From: an uncultured Thiotrichaceae bacterium | GTDB taxonomy: Bacteria; Pseudomonadota; Gammaproteobacteria; Thiotrichales; Thiotrichaceae | Assembly: GCA_938038645.1 (NCBI GenBank) | Contig: CALHTA010000092.1 | Coordinates: 1-14,703, forward strand | Reading direction: 5' to 3' | Length of the DNA stretch: 14,703 bases | Part shown: in pieces, positions 7,938 through 14,703 of the stretch | How positions within the stretch are numbered: position 1 is the stretch's first letter | How the letters are laid out: every line of letters starts with the position of its first letter | The notes under the pieces: generated by a model | What the model saw: the letters and a program-made list of their open reading frames with translations, nothing else | Database searches by the model: none | Told to the model about the DNA's origin: nothing | Position numbers and translations under genes: made by a program

Positions 7938-7946
7938 TGTTACAAT
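7938..7946 (+). promoter_or_regulatory. Candidate extended -10 promoter for nhaD
   Basis: TGTTACAAT fits an extended -10 box (TG, one base, then TACAAT). The -35 position is weak (AAAAAT at 17 bases). Transcription would begin near 7953, giving a leader of about 50 bases that includes the hairpin at 7968-7987. Confidence 0.35.
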
Positions 7947-7967
7947 CCGCGACATTTTTTTCCTTCG

Positions 7968-7987
7968 ATGGGTTGAGCATAACCCAT
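7968..7987 (+). repeat. Hairpin/dyad in the nhaD leader
   Basis: A perfect 7-bp inverted repeat, ATGGGTT-GAGCAT-AACCCAT, ends 14 bases before the nhaD GTG codon. No U tract follows on either strand, so it is not a standard terminator. It could be an mRNA hairpin near the ribosome site or a protein-binding dyad. Confidence 0.5.
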
Positions 7988-8001
7988 AATGAGACTTTAT
8001 C

Positions 8002-9423
8002 GTGACTAGTGCACCAAAAATAACATTCCTACTCAGTATTTTACTCGCTTGCATCTCGCCAGTGATGGCGTCGGGTTCTACCTTACCTGCCGCACCTAAT
8101 CTAACCATGCTTCCCTTAAGTTGGGTAGCGGTTGCCATCTTTGTTTTCGCTTACACTCTTGTTGTTTTTGAGGATGTTATTCACTTAAGAAAATCCAAGC
8201 CAGTTATCGTTGCTGCCGGATTTATCTGGGTGATTGTGGCGATCTCATATCAAGGGGCGGGTTACAGCGAATTAACTAATCAATTCCTTGCGCATAACAT
8301 GCTGGAATTCGCGTACTTACTGCTTTTCTTATTAGTGGCAATGACTTACATCAATACCATGGAAGAGCGAGGGATTTTTGATGCTTTACGAGGTTGGTTG
8401 ATTTCCAAAGGCTTCACGCTTAAAGGCGTCTATTGGATCACGGGTGTTTTGGCCTTTATTATTTCGCCGCTTGCAGACAACCTAACAACTGCCTTGTTGA
8501 TGTCGGCGGTTGTGATTTCAGTATCGGGTGGAAAGCAAAATATCCTTAAAAACAAGTCGACTAAGCGCTTTGTGGTGTTAGCTTGTATTAACATCGTAGT
8601 TGCTGCCAATGCTGGTGGAGCATTCAGCCCGTTTGGTGACATTACAACCCTGATGGTTTGGCAGGCAGGGAAAGTCAGCTTCGGTGGCTTTTTAGGCCTA
8701 TTACCCGCGGCAATAGTCAATTGGGTGGTCCCTGCCGTTATCCTGTCTTTCTTTATCTCTAATGCTAAGCCTGAACCTAAGAAAGAAGAGACGCGTTTAA
8801 AATATGGCGCTTATGTCATAGTGGCGCTGTTTGTGGTTACTATCTTTATGGCGGTGATGTTCCACAATCTGTTCCACCTTCCACCGATGTTGGGAATGAT
8901 GACGGGTTTGGGTTTTTTACAGCTTTATGGTCACCATCTAAAGAATAGTGAGAAGTCCGCGGTTGACGATAACCGTATCGGTCGTTTCGACATTTATAAT
9001 CAGCTTCAACGCTCTGAGTGGGATACGCTAATGTTCTTTTATGGCGTTATTTTGTGCGTTGGTGGTTTAGGTGCTTTGGGCTATCTCGCGCAAATTTCTG
9101 GCGTACTTTATGGAGTGCTAGGTGCCACAACGGCTAACATTCTTGTCGGTGTGTTGTCTGCTATCGTTGATAACATTCCTGTGATGTTTGCAGTATTAAG
9201 CATGAACCCTGAGTTGCCTCACAGTCAGTGGTTACTGGTGACGTTAACAGCCGGCGTTGGTGGCTCTATGTTGTCTGTAGGTTCTGCAGCGGGTGTGGCG
9301 CTTATGGGGCAGGCTAGAGGTATTTACACCTTTATGTCTCACCTGAAATGGGCTTGGGCCATTGCACTAGGTTATATCGCCAGCATCGCGGTGCATATGA
9401 TGGTGTATGACATCAGCTTCTAA
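8002..9423 (+). CDS. nhaD: Na+/H+ antiporter NhaD
   Basis: An inner-membrane antiporter that exports sodium or lithium in exchange for protons, of the NhaD family within the ion-transporter superfamily. The 473 residues are very hydrophobic, with roughly a dozen membrane segments. Residues 8-24 look like an extra N-terminal signal or membrane segment. Conserved transport motifs are SPLADNLTTAL at 155-165 (D159, N160), NAGGAFSPFGDITT at 203-216 (N203, D213, T215, T216), SAIVDNIPVMF at 387-397 (D390, N391) and SVGSAAGVALMG at 425-436. Charged intramembrane Asp and Asn residues of this kind are needed for activity in Vibrio NhaD. The start is GTG at 8002 with only a weak TGAGA-like ribosome site, so the exact N-terminus is less certain. 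comF follows with no gap. Confidence 0.94.
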   Translation: MTSAPKITFLLSILLACISPVMASGSTLPAAPNLTMLPLSWVAVAIFVFAYTLVVFEDVIHLRKSKPVIVAAGFIWVIVAISYQGAGYSELTNQFLAHNMLEFAYLLLFLLVAMTYINTMEERGIFDALRGWLISKGFTLKGVYWITGVLAFIISPLADNLTTALLMSAVVISVSGGKQNILKNKSTKRFVVLACINIVVAANAGGAFSPFGDITTLMVWQAGKVSFGGFLGLLPAAIVNWVVPAVILSFFISNAKPEPKKEETRLKYGAYVIVALFVVTIFMAVMFHNLFHLPPMLGMMTGLGFLQLYGHHLKNSEKSAVDDNRIGRFDIYNQLQRSEWDTLMFFYGVILCVGGLGALGYLAQISGVLYGVLGATTANILVGVLSAIVDNIPVMFAVLSMNPELPHSQWLLVTLTAGVGGSMLSVGSAAGVALMGQARGIYTFMSHLKWAWAIALGYIASIAVHMMVYDISF

Positions 9424-10128
9424 TTGAAAATCTTAAATAAAATCAGGCAGGAGTGGTTTGCTCCTTCCTGTGTTTTGTGTGAAGCGGATAGTGATAACTC
9501 GCTGTCGCTTTGCACCGGTTGCCAACAGGATCTGCCTTGGTTGTTACACAGTTGCCGAAGCTGTGCACTGCCTTTGGAAGATAGAAAACAATCGCATTGC
9601 TTGCCTTGCCAAATCACCCCGCCTATTGTGGATAATGCCGTATGCGCCTTGCATTATTCTTCCCCTGTTGATTATCTGATAAAGCGGATGAAGTTTGGAC
9701 ATCAACTCAGTTATGCCAACGTGCTGGGCTCATTGCTAGCACAGCACTTATCTCAAATAGAGCGGGGCAGTGTTGATGCCATTTTACCTGTTCCTTTGCA
9801 TAAGGCTCGGTTGCGTAAGCGGGGCTTCAATCAATCATTAGAGTTAGCTCATGCGCTGCGTCGGCAGAATGATATCCCTCTGTTAAAAGGTGTGCAGCGC
9901 TCGGTCAATACTAAAGCGCAAACGTTGGTAAAAGGTGAGGATAGCAGAGCGGCTAATATTAGGAATGCATTTACTGTGGAAGAGGGTACAACGCTGCCTA
10001 AACACGTTGCTATCATAGATGATGTTATTACTACTGGGTCAACCAGTAACGAATTGGCCCGTTTGCTCAAATCTTTAGGCGTGGAAGCAGTGAGTGTTTG
10101 GGCGGTTGCTAGAGCAACCACCCAATAA
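9424..10128 (+). CDS. comF: ComF family phosphoribosyltransferase-like protein
   Basis: A cytosolic protein of the ComF/GntX family, linked to natural transformation in several bacteria through DNA uptake and primosome contacts. The 234 residues begin with a zinc-finger region of four CxxC-type pairs: C16/C19, C30/C33, C44/C47 and C59/C62. The phosphoribosyltransferase fold follows, with ILPVPLHKARLRKRGFNQS (120-138) and the PRPP-binding motif VAIIDDVITTGST at 195-207. The start is TTG at 9424, directly after the nhaD TAA. There is no clear Shine-Dalgarno, so it may depend on ribosomes finishing nhaD, and no later start keeps the first zinc pair. Here it is linked to nhaD rather than to bioH or bioB, where many Gammaproteobacteria keep it. 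The biochemical function is not settled for the family. Confidence 0.92.
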   Translation: MKILNKIRQEWFAPSCVLCEADSDNSLSLCTGCQQDLPWLLHSCRSCALPLEDRKQSHCLPCQITPPIVDNAVCALHYSSPVDYLIKRMKFGHQLSYANVLGSLLAQHLSQIERGSVDAILPVPLHKARLRKRGFNQSLELAHALRRQNDIPLLKGVQRSVNTKAQTLVKGEDSRAANIRNAFTVEEGTTLPKHVAIIDDVITTGSTSNELARLLKSLGVEAVSVWAVARATTQ

Positions 10129-10147
10129 TACAGATTGATGATTTAAA

Positions 10148-11164
10148 CTAAGGCAATACCTCAAACATCACCATCAGTGTCTGTTGGATCGGACTTTTAT
10201 TGTCGTCTGAAACCATTAGGTATTTATTACCTTCAAGATGCGTCAAGCCTTCAAAGTTATCCATGTTCCAGCCAGAGGCGCTATTAAAAATAGCTAAGTC
10301 TCGTACTTGGCAATGACGTTGCTTGTCACACCGATTCAGTTGCACTTGGCGTAAGCTGACTACCAGTGGATTGAAGATCCCCGACCAAGCGCGTTCAAGT
10401 ACGAGTACATCGCCATTGTTTAAAACCTCGAGTGCTGTGATTGAGCTTTCTTTTGCATTCAGTCTTGGAAAGTTCCAAGATTGGTTCTTCAAAGAATAGA
10501 TGCTCTGTGTGTTTTTGGCGTTTGCTTTGAGTGGTAACTCGGCGGCAACGATAGGGCCGTACTTCGGATGAAGTGCAACACTTTCTAGCATCTTATTGCC
10601 ATGTCGATAATTGTGACGGTTTTTTAGCTGCTTAGTTAACGGGATGTCACCGAGGTAGTTTCCTGAAGTGCTGTAGCGTTGCACGCGACTTCTTCCCTCA
10701 AACGAGATGACAAGCTCTGCGTCGTTAGCATTGCCATTTCGGGCATTAATAATGGCTAGGCCCTCAGGGTCATTAAAGGCGCCTTTTAATGGCTTTTTAT
10801 TGGCTCCTATTAAACGGACGGCCTTAACAATTTTTGCCTGAATAAGTTTGTTGTTATTGATCACTAAGTTAATGGTGTATAGGTATCCGTCATCAGAAAC
10901 TGCGTAGAGCTTTTTAGCATCTGCATCCCAAGCAAGGTCAGACAGTTCTACAACAGGCAAGCCATCTACACGTGCATTGCTAATGGCTAGGCTGCCTAGC
11001 AAGCGAATGTTCATGTGCTTATCGCCAGTGAATCCTTCCGGTGTCAGGGGGGCTTTGTAGGAGTTTGAGTTTGCTACGGTACCGCAGGCCATTAGTAATA
11101 GCCCGCATAATAACAAAATGCCTGCACGAAAAGGGTGCAGGCATAGTCTAGAAAGTTTTGTCAT
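10148..11164 (-). CDS. Lipoprotein with phytase-like/esterase-like beta-propeller domain
   Basis: A predicted lipoprotein of 338 residues. The signal peptide has the hydrophobic core GILLLCGLLLMAC and lipobox LMAC with C27 as the lipidated residue. Gly at +2 favours the outer membrane. The body (about 55-335) fits the phytase-like domain annotated as esterase-like activity of phytase family, with recurring motifs ELSDLAWD (73-80), NDPEGLAI (131-138), LESVALHP (193-200) and DNFEGL (302-307). C279 and C285 could form a disulfide. No enzyme activity can be assigned, and the acidic FEGL loops suggest metal binding. The start is ATG at 11164, 12 bases after the anti-sigma gene, so it is probably the last gene of the sigma operon. 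It converges on comF with a 19-base gap and no terminator hairpin. Confidence 0.85.
   Translation of the reverse strand: MTKLSRLCLHPFRAGILLLCGLLLMACGTVANSNSYKAPLTPEGFTGDKHMNIRLLGSLAISNARVDGLPVVELSDLAWDADAKKLYAVSDDGYLYTINLVINNNKLIQAKIVKAVRLIGANKKPLKGAFNDPEGLAIINARNGNANDAELVISFEGRSRVQRYSTSGNYLGDIPLTKQLKNRHNYRHGNKMLESVALHPKYGPIVAAELPLKANAKNTQSIYSLKNQSWNFPRLNAKESSITALEVLNNGDVLVLERAWSGIFNPLVVSLRQVQLNRCDKQRHCQVRDLAIFNSASGWNMDNFEGLTHLEGNKYLMVSDDNKSPIQQTLMVMFEVLP
11118..11144 (-). repeat. 10-bp perfect inverted repeat inside the lipoprotein signal-peptide codons
   Basis: ATGCCTGCAC and GTGCAGGCAT are exact reverse complements separated by 7 bases (11128-11134). The repeat covers about codons 7-15 of the lipoprotein gene, some 20 bases after its start. 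In mRNA it would form a stable GC-rich hairpin. No U tract follows. Confidence 0.65.
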
Positions 11165-11176
11165 ATTGTTATAATT

Positions 11177-11884
11177 TTATTCTTCAGTAATTGGGTTCAG
11201 GTAGCCTTTAAGTAAGGTCGTGCGTTTTGACGTTGGAGTAGAGCTATGAGACTCGGCGCTTATCTCTAATTTGCCGATAGTCTTCATATTTTCCCATTCT
11301 TCTTTACTAATTTTAAGGTTGGTTTTTCCTGTGCTAGAAACAACACCCATTTCCATCGGCTTACCACCACCTTTAGGGTGACACCATAGCTTTAAAACCG
11401 TCCCATCTTCCAGTTCTATCTTTTTTACCATTTCAACTGATACTGTGAGATCTGAAGTAATTCTAGTAATAGCAACGTCGCTGTTTTGTGCATCTCCAAG
11501 AACAGCAGCGTAAGCCACTGCCTCTTTATTGCCAGGCAATATAACTAAGAATACTGCTAAAAGAACGGCCATAGCAGAGGCGGCATAGGTTGGGGATAAC
11601 CAACTAAACCAGCTTGTTTTTTCTTTCTTTTCTTCCACTTTTGGGAGTTGAATAGAGGACTCAATATTTTTCCAAACTTGGTCAGAGGGTCGCTCGCTCG
11701 GAAGTAATTCGACAAGACTGCCAAATTTGCTTTCATACGCACTGGTTGTTGCTTCTAGGTAGAAGTGTTCGCTTTTAAGTTTTTCAAATCGTAAGCGCGC
11801 GCGTCCATGGAGCGTTCCTGCAGCGTAAGCCATTGCCAACTTTTCAAAAATTTCAGGGTTCTGATAACGATTTAGCTCAGACAT
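11177..11884 (-). CDS. Anti-sigma factor, RskA type, single-pass membrane protein
   Basis: It probably holds the adjacent ECF sigma factor inactive at the inner membrane until a signal triggers its release. The 235 residues comprise three parts. A cytoplasmic N-terminal sigma-binding region includes EKLAMAYAAGTLHGRARLRFEKL (14-36), the pattern seen at the start of RskA-like proteins. One membrane helix runs at about 101-118. A periplasmic RskA-like domain (about 122-230) contains VLKLWCHPKGGGKPMEMGVV (163-182), the counterpart of the family's LW..pgG.p..lGv segment. The start is ATG at 11884, where SELNRYQNPE begins as the family does and GGAG lies 11 bases upstream. An earlier in-frame ATG at 11917 would add 11 residues inside the sigma gene. 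It overlaps the sigma stop by 13 bases, implying translational coupling. No zinc-binding HxxxCxxC motif is present. Confidence 0.85.
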   Translation of the reverse strand: MSELNRYQNPEIFEKLAMAYAAGTLHGRARLRFEKLKSEHFYLEATTSAYESKFGSLVELLPSERPSDQVWKNIESSIQLPKVEEKKEKTSWFSWLSPTYAASAMAVLLAVFLVILPGNKEAVAYAAVLGDAQNSDVAITRITSDLTVSVEMVKKIELEDGTVLKLWCHPKGGGKPMEMGVVSSTGKTNLKISKEEWENMKTIGKLEISAESHSSTPTSKRTTLLKGYLNPITEE

Positions 11885-12414
11885 GGTTTTAATGTCTCCA
11901 ACCCTCTTCGGATCCATGCTTTAACAGTTCCAAGGGGCTTGTTTAATTTTTCGGACAACTCTTGGTGGGTATGACCATAATAGTAAGAAAGCAAAATACA
12001 TTCCCTTTGCGAGGGTTGTAGCTGCTTCAAACATTCCCGTAATCGTTGCATTTCCTGACTAAGATCCTCCTGATGATCAGGTTCTAAGTCAGTTGAGGCA
12101 AAATCTAATCCCTCATATTGAATATCCATTTCTTTAGATTTTAATTTCAGACTGCGTAACTTATCCAATGCCTTGTTGCGTGTAACGGTGGCCATCCAAG
12201 TTAATGCTTTTCCCTTTTGCAAATTGTAGGTATCTGCTTTTTGCCAAATTTTGATGAAGCTCTCCTGCAGCACATCCTCTGCTAATTCAGGCTTCTGCAT
12301 TAGACGCAACGCCAAGCTGTATAACTTTGGTGATGCTTCTTGATAAAGCTGCTTAAACGCAACTTGATCCTGTTTGGCACAGCGTGTTAACAATTCAGCA
12401 AATTGGTCTTCCAT
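11872..12414 (-). CDS. ECF-family RNA polymerase sigma factor (SigK-like)
   Basis: A group 4 (ECF) sigma factor of 180 residues that redirects RNA polymerase to a small regulon. Region 2 (about 18-90) contains the core-binding ALRLMQKPELAEDVLQESFIKIW segment and the promoter-melting stretch TWMATVTRNKALDKLRS. Region 4 (about 122-176) has the helix-turn-helix YYYGHTHQELSEKLNKPLGTVKAWIRRGLETLK. There is no C-terminal extension. The immediate, overlapping partner is an RskA-type anti-sigma factor, the pairing known for SigK. The start is ATG at 12414 with a weak ribosome site. It is first gene of a probable three-gene operon with the anti-sigma factor and the lipoprotein. I could not find a clear ECF-type -35/-10 pair upstream, so autoregulation is plausible but not shown. 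Confidence 0.93.
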   Translation of the reverse strand: MEDQFAELLTRCAKQDQVAFKQLYQEASPKLYSLALRLMQKPELAEDVLQESFIKIWQKADTYNLQKGKALTWMATVTRNKALDKLRSLKLKSKEMDIQYEGLDFASTDLEPDHQEDLSQEMQRLRECLKQLQPSQRECILLSYYYGHTHQELSEKLNKPLGTVKAWIRRGLETLKPCLS

Positions 12415-12523
12415 TAAATTTATCCGTCGATTATCAGAAGTTCTAAGTGTACAACTTATTTTTACTCTGATAAATAAAGTATCGATTTGTTAATGTTTAC
12501 GAAAAATAGCGGTGGCTAGATGC

Positions 12524-12553
12524 AAAAAGGCCTCCTGATAAGGAAGCCTTTTT
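12524..12553 (-). terminator. Intrinsic terminator downstream of pnp
   Basis: On the minus strand, AAAAAGGCTTCC, loop TTATCA, GGAGGCCTTTTT forms a 12-bp stem with one G-U pair and a U tract, about 90 bases after the pnp stop. It should separate pnp from the sigma-factor operon. The plus-strand version has a C-A mismatch and is weaker. Confidence 0.85.
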
Positions 12554-12608
12554 ACTTAAACCTGCTAATCACTTAATTACGTAAGCCAAAAACATGTTCT
12601 GTTAAGGT

Positions 12609-12631
12609 GCACGGATATTCTATGTCCGTGC
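12609..12631 (-). repeat. Hairpin immediately after the pnp stop codon
   Basis: A perfect 7-bp inverted repeat, GCACGGA and TCCGTGC, with a 9-base loop. It begins 9 bases after the pnp stop on the minus strand. No U tract follows, so it may stabilise the 3' end of the transcript rather than terminate it. The true terminator lies further on, at 12524-12553. Confidence 0.5.
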
Positions 12632-12640
12632 CTCTTATGA

Positions 12641-14703
12641 TTACTCAGCAGCTGCTGCAGCCGCCGCTTCCTCTTCAGTAATCTCTTTAGCACTTAAGCG
12701 CATGCGACCCTGACGGTCAATTTCAAGCAGCTTAACAAGAACTTCCTGACCTTCTTTTAAGTGAGCATTCACATCTTCAACACGCTCGTTGCTGATTTGA
12801 GAGATGTGTAGCAAGCCATCTTTGCCCGGTAGGATGGTAACGAATGCACCGAAGTCCATAATCTTAGCGACTTTACCTTTGTAGATTTTGCCTACTTCAG
12901 CTTCAGCCGTAATGTCTTCGATCATCGCCTTAGCCGCATTACCCGCAACACCGTCAACCGCTGCAATCTTGATGGTTCCATCATCGCTGATATCAATCTG
13001 TGCGCCAGTCTGCTCAGTGATGCTACGAATCGTCTCACCCCCTTTACCGATAACTTCACGAATCTTGTCAGGATTGATCTTCATCACAACATAGCGTGGA
13101 GCGAACTCAGAAAGTTCTTCACGTGGCTTAGTGATCGCTTTTTCCATCTCATCAAGGATGTGTAAACGAGCGCCATGAGCCTGCTCTAGAGCCTTCTGCA
13201 TGATCTCTCTAGTGATACCTTCGATCTTGATATCCATCTGTAGCGCATTGATACCCTGGTGAGTACCGGCCACTTTAAAGTCCATGTCTCCAAGATGATC
13301 TTCATCACCCAAGATGTCAGTCAAGATTGCGTAATCATCGCCTTCTTTAACCAAGCCCATTGCAATACCAGCAACCGGTGACTTGATTGGAACACCCGCA
13401 TCCATCAGTGCAAGAGATGAACCACAAACAGAAGCCATTGAGCTTGAACCGTTTGATTCTGTGATCTCAGATACGACACGGATTGTGTAAGGGAACGCTT
13501 CTTGATCAGGCATGACTGCCTGAACACCACGCTTCGCTAGCTTACCGTGGCCGATTTCACGACGCTTAGGCGAGCCGACAAAACCCGTCTCACCCACACA
13601 GAAAGGAGGGAAGTTGTAGTGGAATAGGAATGAATCTTTGTACTCACCGCTAAGCGCATCAATGATCTGAGCATCGCGAGCTGTACCTAATGTCGTTACT
13701 ACTAAAGCCTGAGTCTCACCACGGGTGAATAAAGCAGAACCGTGAGTTCTTGGCAATACACCAACACGTACATCAATAGCACGTACTGTTGTTGTGTCAC
13801 GGCCATCAATACGAGGCTCACCAGCGATAACGCGTCCACGAACCACTTTCTTTTCTAGGCTCTTGAATGCGCCTTTGATTTCATCAACGCTCGGCATGCT
13901 ATCTTCGTCACCATCTTCTGGGCGAAGCGCTGCAACGATTTTATCTAATGCAGCACCGACTAAATCTTGACGCTCCATCTTGTCTGCGGTTTGGAAAGCA
14001 GCGATAAGATCTGTTTCAGCAATCTCAGCGACTTTGTCATCCAGCGCCACATCTTTTTCAGGTGCTGCCCAATCCCATGCTTCGGTACCGACTTCAGTAG
14101 CGAACTCTTTGATTGCTGCGATAGCGCCTTGCATGTGATCATGACCAAACACAACCGCGCCTAGCATGATTTCTTCAGAAAGCTCTTGTGCTTCTGACTC
14201 AACCATAAGTACAGCACCTTCGGTACCTGCAACCATTAGGTCAAGTACAGACGTTTCCATCTGTGTCTTAGTTGGGTTTAGTACGTAATCACCGTCAATA
14301 AAGCCAACGCGTGCTGCACCAATTGGTCCGCTGAAAGGAATGCCAGAAGCCGCTAACGCTGCTGATGTACCGAGCATAGCTGGGATTGCAGGATCTACTT
14401 CAGGGTTGATCGAAACGATGGTCACGATAACCTGTACTTCGTTCATGAAGCCATCAGGGAATAGTGGGCGAATCGGACGATCGATCAAGCGAGCGGTTAA
14501 TGTCTCAGCTTCACTTGGACGGCCTTCACGTTTGAAGAATCCACCAGGAATCTTACCTGCCGCATAAACTTTTTCTTGATAGTTTACCGTTAGCGGGAAA
14601 AAGTCACGACCTGGGTCAGCTTTTTTCTTTCCCACGACACTGACTAGTGCCACGGTGCCGCCCATATCTACTTTTACAGCAGCGCTTGCTTGGCGAGCGA
14701 TCT
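12641..14703 (-). CDS. pnp: Polyribonucleotide nucleotidyltransferase (PNPase), 5' end beyond the window
   Basis: A trimeric 3'-to-5' phosphorolytic exoribonuclease, a component of RNA decay. Two RNase PH-like domains are separated by a helical linker. The second carries [19 protein letters not shown] (near 13240-13310), with the catalytic aspartates. A KH domain follows with IGKGG near 13040-13055, then an S1 RNA-binding domain (about 12690-12890, [27 protein letters not shown]). The protein ends in a short Glu/Ala-rich tail. The gene is partial: the reading frame continues upstream of the ATG at 14665 as [12 protein letters not shown] to the window edge, exactly as in PNPase. That ATG is therefore internal ([25 protein letters not shown]) and roughly 20 N-terminal residues are missing. 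It is usually preceded by rpsO, which would lie to the right. Confidence 0.97.
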   Translation of the reverse strand, partial: IARQASAAVKVDMGGTVALVSVVGKKKADPGRDFFPLTVNYQEKVYAAGKIPGGFFKREGRPSEAETLTARLIDRPIRPLFPDGFMNEVQVIVTIVSINPEVDPAIPAMLGTSAALAASGIPFSGPIGAARVGFIDGDYVLNPTKTQMETSVLDLMVAGTEGAVLMVESEAQELSEEIMLGAVVFGHDHMQGAIAAIKEFATEVGTEAWDWAAPEKDVALDDKVAEIAETDLIAAFQTADKMERQDLVGAALDKIVAALRPEDGDEDSMPSVDEIKGAFKSLEKKVVRGRVIAGEPRIDGRDTTTVRAIDVRVGVLPRTHGSALFTRGETQALVVTTLGTARDAQIIDALSGEYKDSFLFHYNFPPFCVGETGFVGSPKRREIGHGKLAKRGVQAVMPDQEAFPYTIRVVSEITESNGSSSMASVCGSSLALMDAGVPIKSPVAGIAMGLVKEGDDYAILTDILGDEDHLGDMDFKVAGTHQGINALQMDIKIEGITREIMQKALEQAHGARLHILDEMEKAITKPREELSEFAPRYVVMKINPDKIREVIGKGGETIRSITEQTGAQIDISDDGTIKIAAVDGVAGNAAKAMIEDITAEAEVGKIYKGKVAKIMDFGAFVTILPGKDGLLHISQISNERVEDVNAHLKEGQEVLVKLLEIDRQGRMRLSAKEITEEEAAAAAAAE

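Noticed and set aside
7927..7946. TTGTCG and TACAAT as a -35/-10 pair for nhaD
   Set aside because: The spacing is 8 bases. The -10 was kept only because of its extended TG motif.
7902..8138. Minus-strand 78-residue frame upstream of moaC
   Set aside because: It overlaps the moaC start and the nhaD N-terminal codons, has no family resemblance, and would cover the intergenic promoter region.
8430..8720. Minus-strand 96-residue frame inside nhaD
   Set aside because: It is antisense to the conserved NhaD transport motifs, and its composition simply mirrors them.
12415..12510. ECF-type autoregulatory promoter upstream of the sigma gene
   Set aside because: The region is AT-rich and contains TTGTAC, GATAAT and TTAACA, but no pair has proper spacing and no clear ECF -35 (GAAC-like) with a matching -10 could be set out.
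12641..14665. pnp as a complete gene starting at the ATG at 14665
   Set aside because: The frame continues upstream to the window edge with residues typical of PNPase ([11 protein letters not shown]), so this ATG is internal and the gene is 5'-partial.
1..14703. CRISPR arrays, tRNA or rRNA genes, insertion sequences, phage genes
   Set aside because: No regularly spaced repeats, cloverleaf-like intergenic segments, transposase or integrase frames were seen. Intergenic gaps are all under 230 bases and explained by promoters or terminators.

Overview
This is an ordinary chromosomal stretch of a gammaproteobacterium, carrying housekeeping genes plus a few accessory functions. The evidence is a full MinC-MinD-MinE operon, a 1150-residue Mfd, a proteobacterial PNPase, MoaC residues that line up with E. 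coli numbering, and an NhaD-type sodium/proton antiporter typical of marine or saline-tolerant Gammaproteobacteria. A Thiotrichales-like marine bacterium is possible, but that is only a guess. I see no insertion sequence, prophage, tRNA, rRNA, CRISPR array or plasmid feature. Almost all of the window is coding, and no gap reaches 300 bases.

Layout. Positions 11-5303, minus strand: mfd, then a double-cupin protein of the ChrR-like type, then a glyceraldehyde-3-phosphate dehydrogenase of the arsenic-resistance (ArsJ-associated) subgroup, whose expected partner arsJ would lie just left of the window. Positions 5409-7353, plus strand: minC, minD and minE, closed by a strong symmetric terminator at 7372-7400. 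Positions 7426-7905, minus strand: moaC, converging on minE. Positions 8002-10128, plus strand: nhaD directly abutted by comF. Positions 10148-12414, minus strand: a likely operon of an ECF sigma factor, its RskA-type membrane anti-sigma factor, and a phytase/esterase-like lipoprotein. Positions 12641-14703, minus strand: pnp, truncated by the right window edge so that only its first twenty or so residues are missing.

How the parts work together. MinCDE places the division septum. Mfd couples repair to stalled transcription. PNPase degrades RNA. MoaC makes a molybdopterin precursor. NhaD exports sodium. The sigma/anti-sigma pair probably senses an envelope or redox condition and may control itself and the adjacent lipoprotein. 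The Gap protein probably makes 1-arseno-3-phosphoglycerate, which ArsJ exports.

I corrected four gene boundaries. minD begins at a TTG at 6271, the anti-sigma gene at 11884, and the cupin gene probably at 1804. pnp runs off the edge, so its internal ATG at 14665 is not the start. The items most worth following are the arsenic-type Gap with its palindrome-rich promoter region, the sigma/anti-sigma/lipoprotein operon, a 10-bp inverted repeat inside that lipoprotein's signal-peptide codons, and a 7-bp hairpin just upstream of nhaD. I found no clearly undescribed system here.
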